Assembly: GCA_001769535.1 (NCBI GenBank)
Contig: MEOH01000022.1
Coordinates: forward strand, 1 to 64,000
DNA length: 64,000 bases
Reading direction: 5' to 3'
DNA from: Bacteroidetes bacterium GWF2_38_335
Lineage (GTDB): Bacteria > Bacteroidota > Bacteroidia > Bacteroidales > GWF2-38-335
The position numbers were made by a program, and so were the translations under genes. Shown piece by piece: positions 8,830 through 16,580 of this stretch. The notes beneath the pieces are model-generated. The model did not search any database. It saw only the letters and a program-made list of their open reading frames with translations, and was not told where the DNA came from. Each line of letters opens with the position of its first letter. Position 1 is the stretch's first letter.

Positions 8830-9519
8830 TTAAAGCAATTCCAAAATCTCTTTCATTTTCAAAATCTCAAAATATTTTCCCGACGCACTTTTATTTTCAA
8901 TTGTTTCATGCTGCCAGGTAGTGTGATAGGGGATATGCACTGCTTGTCCGCCTATAGAAATAACAGGCAGAATATCCGATTTCAGGGAATTGCCAACCAT
9001 TAAAAACTCTTCAGGTTTTATTTCAAGCCGTTTTAGAAGGTTTAGATAATCCGATTCATTTTTGTCATTCATAATTTCAATGTGATGGAAATGATGAATT
9101 AAGCCGGAGTTGTTTAATTTTCTGTGCTGGTCCAATAAATCACCCTTGGTTGCAAGGATTAAGCGGTAATTGTCTTTCAGCTTATTTAGGACAAAATCAA
9201 CATCATCAAGTAATTCAGTGGGTTTTTCCAATATGGATTTTCCCAGATTGATAATATTTTCAATAGTTTCGGGAGATACTTTTTTGTGACTAATCCTGAT
9301 TGCTGTTTCAATCATTGAGAGCATAAAACCCTTTACACCGTAACCATATTTCTCAAGATTGGTGATTTCGGTTTTGAATAGTTCTGATGAAATTTCTGCT
9401 GCTGGTAAAAAATCAGCAAGGAGTTTGCAAAATTCTTTCTCAGCATCCTGAAAATAGGGTTCATTAACCCACAGCGTGTCGTCGGCGTCGAAAGCAATTA
9501 CTTTGATGTTTTTGGTCAT
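8830..9519 (-). CDS. HAD-superfamily hydrolase
   Basis: A 229-residue phosphatase-like protein. Motif I is FDADDTLW at residues 10-17 with the nucleophilic and acid aspartates; motif II is LATKGD near residue 120; the lysine and the motif III region is FLMVGNSLKSDILP near residue 175. A helical cap lies between motifs I and II, so it belongs to the YjjG/2-haloacid dehalogenase-like class I group, which usually dephosphorylates small metabolites such as nucleotides or sugar phosphates. It sits between the AlbA-domain regulator (11 bases upstream) and the DNA glycosylase, probably in one transcript. Confidence 0.85.
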   Translation of the reverse strand: MTKNIKVIAFDADDTLWVNEPYFQDAEKEFCKLLADFLPAAEISSELFKTEITNLEKYGYGVKGFMLSMIETAIRISHKKVSPETIENIINLGKSILEKPTELLDDVDFVLNKLKDNYRLILATKGDLLDQHRKLNNSGLIHHFHHIEIMNDKNESDYLNLLKRLEIKPEEFLMVGNSLKSDILPVISIGGQAVHIPYHTTWQHETIENKSASGKYFEILKMKEILELL

Positions 9520-9530
9520 TTGGGTTCTAA

Positions 9531-10862
9531 TTATTGGGTTTTAACTTCCCAAAAGCCATTTTTTCTTCCACCTTTTCTTTCAAGCAGCCCTTTTTCTCTA
9601 AAGTTTGCTATTTGTTTTTCCACTGCTCTTGTGCCAATTTTCATTTCTTTTGCTAATTCAGGTATTGTTAATTCCGGATTGCTCTTTAATAATTTTAAAA
9701 GTAGAATATCTAAAATTTCTATGTTCTTTCCCGAACTCTTTCCCGAACTCTTTCCCGAACTCTTTCCCGAACTTATATTTTCATAAACAGGTTCTATTGA
9801 AGGGAATGTCATTCTAATGAAGTTTGTTGAAAACTTAAAGCAGTCTTTTGAATATGTTTGTAAAATTCTAGGAATACCCGACCCAAGATGTTCAACCATT
9901 TCCAAATCTTTGTAAATTCTCATTAATTCTTTATTGCGAGGAATTGAAAATCCCTCAAAAAATTCTTCTCTGTCAACTCCTTCAGGCAAACTTCCCGTAG
10001 ATGTGATTTCTATACGATCAGAAAAAATTTCAAACTTAGGCGGAACTTCTCTTGAATAATCGTTATGAACTATAGCATTTATAACGGCTTCGCGAATAGC
10101 AATTGAATCCCAAAGACGAGAATCCAATCGCTCTTTTGATGTGATTTTGGTGGCAGTGCGATTTTCTAATTCAATCTTATCGAGGACTTGCTTTGTAGAT
10201 TTTATCAAAGAACAATATCCATATTCATTGCTTTCAATTAAATTAACCCTGTCTGTTCCTGAGTATTTAGCTACTTTTATTGATGTTCCATTTTCATCTG
10301 CCATCAGATAAGCCACGTAATTCAGTTTTCCCCCACTAGTGAGAAGTTCCAGATTTTTAGCAAATTTTTCAGTCAGTTTAAGTCCTTTTGCTTCATAGTA
10401 AATCTTTAATTGCTCGAAAGTCAAATCTTGATATTGAGATACCATCTTTCCAATTGAATTTCTTGTGCGTTTAGAAAACAAATCTTCAATCATTGTAATA
10501 GGCATTGGTTCAGCAGCAGAACCAATACGTATAAAACAAGATTTTTCTGTCATTCCATATTTCCGAATATAATATGGTTTTTCGGATCCGCTTGCAACTA
10601 TCAATTTGATTATATCTAGACCATCCCGTTGTTCACAAATAACATCAAACAAACCTAAACAAGAAGGTTGAATATTGTTTTTTAAACGATCCTTAATTTT
10701 TAATTGTATTGAATCAGGGTCTTTAATTCCAATTGTTTTTCCATTTTTATCAATACCAAAATAAATAATGCCACCCTCACGATAGTTCAGAAATGCAATA
10801 ACTTCTTTTTCGAAATTATCTGTCAATTCTTGTTTAAATTCAATTCTATTTGTTTCAGTCAT
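9531..10862 (-). CDS. AlbA_2/Schlafen-type putative DNA-binding protein with HATPase-like domain
   Basis: The ATG at 10862 gives 443 residues. Residues about 5-120 form an AlbA_2 (Schlafen-type) domain (EFKQEL, then YREGGIIYFGIDKNGKTIG). Residues about 240-360 match the RecG-like HATPase_c_4 module (REAVINAIVHNDYS, then EIFSDRIEITSTGSLPEG and the LGSGIPR loop). A linker of four tandem Ser-Ser-Gly-Lys repeats (about residues 366-382) leads to a winged-helix domain at the C-terminus. Such proteins are usually described as transcriptional regulators or ATP-dependent DNA-binding proteins. First gene of a likely three-gene run. Confidence 0.85.
   Translation of the reverse strand: MTETNRIEFKQELTDNFEKEVIAFLNYREGGIIYFGIDKNGKTIGIKDPDSIQLKIKDRLKNNIQPSCLGLFDVICEQRDGLDIIKLIVASGSEKPYYIRKYGMTEKSCFIRIGSAAEPMPITMIEDLFSKRTRNSIGKMVSQYQDLTFEQLKIYYEAKGLKLTEKFAKNLELLTSGGKLNYVAYLMADENGTSIKVAKYSGTDRVNLIESNEYGYCSLIKSTKQVLDKIELENRTATKITSKERLDSRLWDSIAIREAVINAIVHNDYSREVPPKFEIFSDRIEITSTGSLPEGVDREEFFEGFSIPRNKELMRIYKDLEMVEHLGSGIPRILQTYSKDCFKFSTNFIRMTFPSIEPVYENISSGKSSGKSSGKSSGKNIEILDILLLKLLKSNPELTIPELAKEMKIGTRAVEKQIANFREKGLLERKGGRKNGFWEVKTQ
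9727..9774. repeat. In-frame 12-bp tandem repeat
   Basis: Four copies of the 12-base unit CCCGAACTCTTT (+ strand view), in frame with the AlbA-domain gene, where they encode Ser-Ser-Gly-Lys units in the linker before the winged helix. Copy-number change would lengthen or shorten the linker without shifting the frame. Confidence 0.85.
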
Positions 10863-11042
10863 AATAAATCTGATAATCAATTAATCAAAATTAATTAATA
10901 TTTATTGAAGAAGCAGGATTTATCCGAAAAACTAATCTTAAAAAAAAGGTTTATAAAAAACGCGGAAAAGAAGAAAGATAATTTTATCGAAAACAAACTT
11001 CTACTTCAAACTTTTATAATTCTAATAATATTTTCATTTTCA

Positions 11043-11864
11043 TCATATATTGTATAAGTTGCAACCAAATCTCCCAAAATCAAAATTATTAATATAAGTC
11101 GAAAAAGTTCTGAGTTTTTCCAAATCATTTTTTTCAAAAAGTATATGTTCGCAGTCATAAACTTTGCGGGTTTCCAGTTTTCTTTCCTCAGCAGCTTTTA
11201 ACAATGATTTTTTCAGCATTTCAGGATTGCTGATCTTACAACGGTAGTTTAAATATGAAAAATCAGGGTTAAGAAAGTCAATCAGATTGATTACATCATA
11301 AAAATCCCCGTCTTTTTTTCTATTGATGGCGGCAGCAATTTTTGTAGAAAAAAGAATGCCTGAAGGAACAGTGCCTACCGGAGTAGAAACACCAAATCCA
11401 TTCAAAGTTTTAATTTCAGGATTATATAAAAACCCATGAGGTTCTGCTTCAATCTTGATGAAAAATTTTGCTTCCTTTTGCTGACTGATTCCCAAACGAT
11501 ACTTTAATTCAGGAAAGACAAATATTCTGCGAAAGGCATTTAACTCTTCGTGTTTTTTCTTATCCTCAATAATGACTTCATAACCTTGTTTTCTAAGTCC
11601 TTTTTCAACCATTCCGGTCATTTCAATAAACGATTCTCTTGTCAGGTTGAAGCAATCAAAACCGAGGTCTTCCGAAAATCTTTTAATGCCATAAAAGTAC
11701 CTGAGAGCAGTCCCACCAAGAAAACTAATATTGGCAGAATGTTTTCCTGAGAAAAGTAATCGCAGCATGTGATGATGAAGATATTCCTTTACCATCTGGT
11801 CATAAAAACCCGGTTTTTGCATCCATTGTGGATATTGCCTTACTATTTCGGTTAATGCGATCAT
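11043..11864 (-). CDS. AbiEii-type nucleotidyltransferase toxin
   Basis: The 273-residue protein has the AbiEii/AbiGii nucleotidyltransferase motif FLGGTALRYFYGIKRFSEDL near residue 48, with the conserved Gly-Gly-Thr-Ala-Leu-Arg and the acidic pair of the DNA polymerase beta fold (SEDLGFD). The family includes type IV toxins that transfer nucleotides to tRNA. Its start codon overlaps the stop of the AbiEi-like gene by four bases (ATGA), the usual coupling of antitoxin and toxin. The family usually reads SEDLDFD; here the third acidic position is Gly, a possible active-site change. Length is close to the family norm. Confidence 0.85.
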   Translation of the reverse strand: MIALTEIVRQYPQWMQKPGFYDQMVKEYLHHHMLRLLFSGKHSANISFLGGTALRYFYGIKRFSEDLGFDCFNLTRESFIEMTGMVEKGLRKQGYEVIIEDKKKHEELNAFRRIFVFPELKYRLGISQQKEAKFFIKIEAEPHGFLYNPEIKTLNGFGVSTPVGTVPSGILFSTKIAAAINRKKDGDFYDVINLIDFLNPDFSYLNYRCKISNPEMLKKSLLKAAEERKLETRKVYDCEHILFEKNDLEKLRTFSTYINNFDFGRFGCNLYNI

Positions 11865-12493
11865 ATATTATAAATCTTTTTAATGGTAAGGATTTTCTTT
11901 TCCAGACTTATTATTCCGAATCTTTTTAAGAACTCATCCATTTTTTTCCAGTCAATATCATTTTGCAACACCTGTTCATTGAATCTTATTTCTTCCAGGT
12001 CCTGAGCTGTCCGGTAAAAGTCATAAATGTACAAAAGATCAAGAATTGCTTTTTCTTTTTCGGCAATCATAAAATTTCTGTTTTCGCCGTTAACAGTCAT
12101 GTTTTTCAGACAATAGCCAAAGAAAAATGCAGGCTTAACGGAGTAATATTTGTAAACCTTTCCATAAAAATTAAAAACCTGTGTTTTATTGGTGCTGATT
12201 GAAACAGAATTTACGATGTGTTCAGGGATAAGTCCGTAATAAGACAATGCCTCCTGATGACTCACATAAGAAGGTTGGTAAATATTGTTGGCAATCAAAA
12301 AATGATGGTCAGTTACAGAAAGAAATTCTTTAAAGCAATACCAGCCGTTTCTGATTTTTAATATATAGCCTTTTTTTTGCCAGGACAGCAGATTATCAGT
12401 ATTAAATCCGGGGAAAATTATCCGTATTGATGTGATGCTGAATATTCCCTGCTGAAACAGCTTTTCTCTGAAAATGTTAAAACCGGTATTCAT
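11861..12493 (-). CDS. AbiEi-type antitoxin/transcriptional regulator
   Basis: The ATG at 12493 gives 210 residues. The N-terminal 80 residues carry the winged-helix pattern of AbiEi antitoxins (LLSWQKKGYILKIRNGWYCF), followed by the conserved YQPSYVSHQEALSYYGLIPE segment. In type IV systems this protein represses its own operon and counters the nucleotidyltransferase. It is immediately upstream of, and overlaps by four bases, the AbiEii-type gene. No adjacent DNA repeats stand out as its operator. Confidence 0.85.
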   Translation of the reverse strand: MNTGFNIFREKLFQQGIFSITSIRIIFPGFNTDNLLSWQKKGYILKIRNGWYCFKEFLSVTDHHFLIANNIYQPSYVSHQEALSYYGLIPEHIVNSVSISTNKTQVFNFYGKVYKYYSVKPAFFFGYCLKNMTVNGENRNFMIAEKEKAILDLLYIYDFYRTAQDLEEIRFNEQVLQNDIDWKKMDEFLKRFGIISLEKKILTIKKIYNI

Positions 12494-12595
12494 TTCAATT
12501 CTATTTATCCACAAATATACGGATAAACGGAAACAAAAGCAAATTTTAATGAATTTTGATTTGCGGAAAAGTAAACCATGACAATTAGTCCAATT

Positions 12596-12603
12596 TATCT
12601 TTG
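12596..12603 (+). promoter_or_regulatory. Possible promoter -7 box
   Basis: TATCTTTG matches the Bacteroidota -7 consensus TAnnTTTG and lies about 180 bases before the ATG at 12783. No clear -33 TTG at the normal spacing is visible, so this is weak. Confidence 0.3.
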
Positions 12604-12782
12604 TGAGACACTATTTTCGCTATTTGAAATATTTTGTGGTACCTAAATATTTTTGTTTTTAACCTGAGTTTGGTTTAATATTTGTCAAAAATCTTTAAAA
12701 TTCAGTCATGAAATATGCAACAAAAAACACCGTTATAAAATTATAAGCGTATTGTAACTAAAACCCTTTAATACCTATTCAT

Positions 12783-13532
12783 ATGAAAAACTTCATATTA
12801 TCAACAGTATTTGTTCTGACATTGATTTTCAATGCGCAGGCAACAACATGGTATCCAAGTGAGGCAACCTGTCCTGTTTGCAAAACTACCGGTAACTTTA
12901 ATCAGGTTGGCAGCTATGGTGGTTATATTTATCAGTGGGAAACAAAATTCCAATATTTTTACTGGCCTCTTACCGATGACCAATCTGTTTACTCCTGCCT
13001 CAAATGCAATTTTACAACGTTTATGTGGGATTTCGACAGTATTCCTCCTGATAAGACAGAAGAAATCAAATTAATACTTAAGGATATTGATTTTGGAAAA
13101 AAGTACGATGATTACACTTCTATTCCCATGCATAAAAGACTTGAGGTTGCTGAAAAAGTTTATTCGGTTCTTGGAAGAGATGATGATTTTTGGTGCAGGT
13201 TTTACAGAGTAATGGGATACCATTACGAATCAGATCAACAAACCGATAATGCTAAAATTTGCAGGGATAAAGCAAAAGGTTTAGCTGAGAAAATGCTCAC
13301 AGACACTGCAAGATCAGGGCAGGAGAAAGAAAGTTATTACATCATTGCCTGCATGGACTATTTTACCGGATTGAAAGACGAAGCATTGGTATATCTGGAA
13401 AAAGCAGGCAAGGAAAAATATAATAACCAGAGTTGGGAAAAGGAAAACAGTGATAACCTAAATGATTACCTTGATGATATTATTTCACAATACAAGGAAA
13501 TGATTTTGGAAGAGAAAAAAACTAAGGAGTAA
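12783..13532 (+). CDS. Secreted DUF2225-like protein
   Basis: A 249-residue protein with a signal peptide (about residues 1-20, ending in NAQA). Two CxxC pairs (CPVCKTTG near residue 31, CLKCNF near residue 77) form a zinc or redox ribbon with the intervening sequence, and the second half is helical with TPR-like character (YYIIACMDYFTGLKDEALVYLEKAGK). This is the layout of DUF2225 proteins, whose function is unknown. Likely periplasmic. It stands alone, followed by repeats. Confidence 0.7.
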   Translation: MKNFILSTVFVLTLIFNAQATTWYPSEATCPVCKTTGNFNQVGSYGGYIYQWETKFQYFYWPLTDDQSVYSCLKCNFTTFMWDFDSIPPDKTEEIKLILKDIDFGKKYDDYTSIPMHKRLEVAEKVYSVLGRDDDFWCRFYRVMGYHYESDQQTDNAKICRDKAKGLAEKMLTDTARSGQEKESYYIIACMDYFTGLKDEALVYLEKAGKEKYNNQSWEKENSDNLNDYLDDIISQYKEMILEEKKTKE

Positions 13533-13902
13533 ATGGAATGAATCGGCGTGCCATGCGATGGCCATGCGTGGGGAATTTTAATGAGGATAATCTCATTATA
13601 GGAAACAAAAATGGAACTCAGAATACTATACCTATCAAGAACATGTCGGTAAGGCTTGCCGCGTGCGTTGGCTCGTCCACCGGAGTTTACATCCCTGTTG
13701 AAACAACGGAATGCTTCAGTCAGGAGCCAAAATAAGAGATAAAACTCATCAGCTAAGATGAAGCCGCGCGGTGGCCCGAACAACTGAGCGAAGCGGTCTC
13801 ATGGAGCGAAGCGGAATAAATCGGCGCGCCATGCGATGGCCATGCGGGGGGAACATTGCGTAAGCTCATGAAGCGAAGCGGAATAACCCTTATTCGTTCT
13901 TG

Positions 13903-13920
13903 TCCCGATAGCAATCGGGA
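13903..13920. repeat. TCCCGA-type 18-bp palindrome, copy 2
   Basis: TCCCGATAGCAATCGGGA sits inside composite repeat R2 exactly where copies R1 and R3 continue without it (CGTTCTTG joined to TTTTTGTTTTAC), so it looks like an insertion. Confidence 0.75.
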
Positions 13921-14185
13921 TTTTGTTTTACTTTTTGATCAAGCAACTGAGCGACAGCGGTCTCATGAACGCCTATAAAATAAACACCGGTGAATAAAAA
14001 GTAAAAGCCCGTCCGGCTAAAGGACAAAAGCCAATAAGTCGAAAGTCCATAAAGTCGAAAGTCCATAAAGTTGGAAGATGGAAGTCCGAAGTCCGTCCTC
14101 CTTCCCTGAAGCTACAAAGGGCATAGAGGAGGAAGAGTGGAGTAATAAGAACAATTCCATAATTAAATGTCAATTGGTGAAACAA

Positions 14186-14301
14186 ACTCCGAAGGAGTTG
14201 CCCAACCATAACCCCGGCCTTCAGGCCGGGGACATACCCCACGAAAAGGAAACCGCCGGCCATAAGCATAATAGAACGATACATTCCTTCCCGGCGGAAA
14301 T
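14186..14301 (+). repeat. Three-hairpin module M1
   Basis: Three successive stem-loops: ACTCCGAAGGAGT, CCCCGGCCTTCAGGCCGGGG and a longer one with ends ACCGCCGGCC and TTCCCGGCGGAAAT about 45 bases apart. The same modules recur at 33878, 41105 (reverse), 45208 (third hairpin only) and 56786. Confidence 0.75.
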
Positions 14302-14370
14302 AAATGATTAAGTAAATATTTTAAAAATATTGACTATCGGTTTATATTAACAATAGTAAACCATTTTATG

Positions 14371-14568
14371 TCCATCATTGCGAAGAGCTTGGCCGGATTA
14401 TTGGATTTGAACAAAGGCCAATGCGATGAAGCAACTTAGTAAAACGATCTCATGAACTTAGTGAATAATCTCCTAATCGAATCCACGGTTTAATCAGCAG
14501 ATTGCTTCATCGCATCAACTTTTTAAGTAATCCATTTAATTTGTCTACCCTCTTCGCAAAGACGGTCA
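14371..14568. repeat. MITE-like inverted-repeat element, copy 1
   Basis: About 198 bases bounded by TCATTGCGAAGAG and CTCTTCGCAAAGACGGTCA, with inner arms GCGATGAAGCAA and GATTGCTTCATCGCAT. It is a diverged copy of the element at 25438-25639. No coding capacity. Confidence 0.7.
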
Positions 14569-14631
14569 ATTATGTGGTTTGGTGCTTATAAAAAATTAAA
14601 ATTGGAAAACAAATAATGGATAAAACATCTT

Positions 14632-15312
14632 TCATCTTCCCCGATACTCATTTAATTTTATAAACCTAACATTTAAAGGCATTCTTTTGTCCGAAACCAT
14701 TAATTCATAAACCCCATCCTTTAATCTACTAACATTTACTTTTCCGCCTTCCCCTGTTTTTTCTTCACATACCTTTCGGCCTGTAAGATCATAAATCTGA
14801 CAGAAAACGCCTTCTGCCGGTTCTCCCTGCCTGTACTCTAAAATAATATACTCACGGGCCGGACAAGGATAAACCCTGTATTGATTTGTCGGTGTTTTCT
14901 GCACTATCCCTACGTAAGAACTATCGGGCACCCTCTTTCCCCTGAATTTGATTGAGTATGGATGGTAATCGGGTGGGGGCATTGAGAGCCCTGAAAAAGA
15001 AATGAACAGACTGTCTTCATCAAAAAACCGTGTAAATCCTTCTGCTGAATTTCCATAGCAATAGGAATACCAGGTTTCAAACCCGGCTGCGTTCCATACA
15101 CCCATTGGCCCATGCAAGACTACACCGCAGATTCCAATATTGATGTCTGTTACATAAGTCGTGTCGCTTGTTATAGTCCAATCAGGATCATCAAAATATT
15201 TAAAATAAAAAAGACCCTTGTACATTCCAACAAGCGAGTCGGGCACTGGCTCTTGCGCATAGCTGCTTGCCAGCCCAAAAAACATAATAACAAACAGTAA
15301 AAATCTTTTCAT
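14632..15312 (-). CDS. Secreted T9SS C-terminal domain protein
   Basis: A 226-residue protein with a signal peptide (cleaved near SSYAQ, residue 20), a central domain of about 120 residues with no family I recognise, and a type IX secretion sorting domain over the last 75 residues (starting at YRVYPCPAREY, with IYDLTGRKV and LKDGVYELMV). Such domains carry proteins across the outer membrane for surface attachment or release. It is last in a three-gene run, two bases after the glucanase gene, so it is probably cosecreted with it. Confidence 0.8.
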   Translation of the reverse strand: MKRFLLFVIMFFGLASSYAQEPVPDSLVGMYKGLFYFKYFDDPDWTITSDTTYVTDINIGICGVVLHGPMGVWNAAGFETWYSYCYGNSAEGFTRFFDEDSLFISFSGLSMPPPDYHPYSIKFRGKRVPDSSYVGIVQKTPTNQYRVYPCPAREYIILEYRQGEPAEGVFCQIYDLTGRKVCEEKTGEGGKVNVSRLKDGVYELMVSDKRMPLNVRFIKLNEYRGR

Positions 15313-15314
15313 GG

Positions 15315-16574
15315 CTAATAATTATGGTTCATTTTATCAATAATCGACCCGGGCACTTCTTCAACAGTTCCGCCCGATTTATCATTTATCGGGTACACCC
15401 TGCTAAACACCTTGTCCTTAAGACATACATTAAAAAGCACACTGTTTCCGTTGCCAATAGTTGTGCCTTCGTTCATCAGTATATAATCCGATGCCCAAAA
15501 ACTCTGATTGGTCACATTTTCAAGGTTAAAAGTGCCCCCCGTGATTATCGACACATGAACACTGTTAATATAAGTGGCAGGATTAAATGAAGTTAGAAAA
15601 TAACCATTGTTCGAACTTGTGTTTGGTTGATATACCCTTATGTAATCAATTTCATTAATATAAGGGAACTGTGTTCCGTTTGCATTAATGGTATCGTATG
15701 GCACACAATAATTGTCAAGCGGCTGGTAACAACCCCCCTGGTTTACGATCATGAACATGGGACTCATTTTTTCGGGATTATTTAACGAGCTGTGTACCAG
15801 AACATCGTTAATATAATACTCAATGCTGTTCGAGGTCCAGTTTAATGCTGTTTTATACCAAACTCCGGGCTCAAAATTACCAAGTACTTTTGCCTCGTGA
15901 TTGGCCGTTGTATTTGCAAATTTCTGGTAATGACACCCAACCATAGCATGGTTATATTGATCATCACAATCTTCGCAATAAGCATTGGTTTCGGGAAAAT
16001 CTATCTCGCTCCAGTAGTTGGTAACCGTTCCGTCACCACCACTCCACAGCCAAAAACCGCCTCCGTGACCACCATAATTTTTCGGTGTAGGCGGCAATTC
16101 AGGATATTTGAACCTCATCTCAAAGTAGCCGTACTTAATATGAAATTTTGAAAATATCATTCCTGCAGTAAAGTGAAACAGCAATGAATCTCTTTCCCAT
16201 ATGCCCCCGGGCCAGTTCCAGACCTCCCCCCAGTAATCTTCCTTTTTTGTTGTAAGCAAAAGCTTTCCTCCGCTCAACGGGGTGTTCGATTGCTCAAGCG
16301 TATGGTTCGAGTAGCTTTTCCATACTTTAATTGCTGCCTGTGGTATCAGTGTTGTTGTATTACACCACAAATACTTGTAATTTGTACGCTGATGCCACGG
16401 ATATCTTTGAAACCAAAATGTCGAATCAATTACTGCTCCGTTAAATTCCTCAGCATATACAAGCTCATATGCCGGATCAACGGGCGGAGTTTGCGCATAG
16501 CTTGGAGTTGTTGTCATAAGTAGAAACCTTGTGACAAATATAATCATGATTAATTTTAACAATGTGCTTTTCAT
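15315..16574 (-). CDS. Glycoside hydrolase family 16 protein
   Basis: A 419-residue secreted enzyme with a signal peptide ending near TPSYAQ (residue 28). The catalytic site is the GH16 motif SEIDFPET near residue 189, with the nucleophile and acid/base glutamates four positions apart. Surrounding features include FNGAVIDSTFWF at the start of the fold and the FEPGVWYKTALNWTSNSIEYYIND beta segment. Substrates of the family include beta-1,3-/1,4-glucans, agar and carrageenan; the sequence does not show which. A further 100 residues follow the catalytic domain. Encoded six bases after the S74/T9SS gene and two before the T9SS protein gene. Confidence 0.9.
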   Translation of the reverse strand: MKSTLLKLIMIIFVTRFLLMTTTPSYAQTPPVDPAYELVYAEEFNGAVIDSTFWFQRYPWHQRTNYKYLWCNTTTLIPQAAIKVWKSYSNHTLEQSNTPLSGGKLLLTTKKEDYWGEVWNWPGGIWERDSLLFHFTAGMIFSKFHIKYGYFEMRFKYPELPPTPKNYGGHGGGFWLWSGGDGTVTNYWSEIDFPETNAYCEDCDDQYNHAMVGCHYQKFANTTANHEAKVLGNFEPGVWYKTALNWTSNSIEYYINDVLVHSSLNNPEKMSPMFMIVNQGGCYQPLDNYCVPYDTINANGTQFPYINEIDYIRVYQPNTSSNNGYFLTSFNPATYINSVHVSIITGGTFNLENVTNQSFWASDYILMNEGTTIGNGNSVLFNVCLKDKVFSRVYPINDKSGGTVEEVPGSIIDKMNHNY

Positions 16575-16580
16575 ATTGCA

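Larger units (their letters stand above)
13533..14631. repeat. Repeat-rich intergenic region (R2, AGTC array, hairpin module M1, MITE-like copy 1)
   Basis: No gene is supported in these 1.1 kb. From left to right it holds composite repeat R2 (about 13603-14031, interrupted by small extra segments), a 7-base AGTC-type array (about 14037-14095), the three-hairpin module M1 (14186-14301) and a 198-base inverted-repeat element (14371-14568). Open frames across the region are products of these repeats. Confidence 0.7.

Noticed and set aside
9520-9817. Frames on the + strand with FPELFPEL or FPNSFPNS repeats
   Set aside because: They are the complement of the Ser-Ser-Gly-Lys repeat in the AlbA-domain gene and have no other support.
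10984-11070. Coding-like end in another frame after the AbiEii gene (encoding ATYTIYDENENIIRI)
   Set aside because: It could be a frameshifted tail or the remnant of a small toxin gene, but it is only about 20 codons with no start, so I did not call it.
13973-14311. Frames of about 80-100 codons in the repeat region between 13.9 and 14.3 kb
   Set aside because: They span known repeat modules (R2 tail, AGTC array, M1) and change with each copy; no family features.
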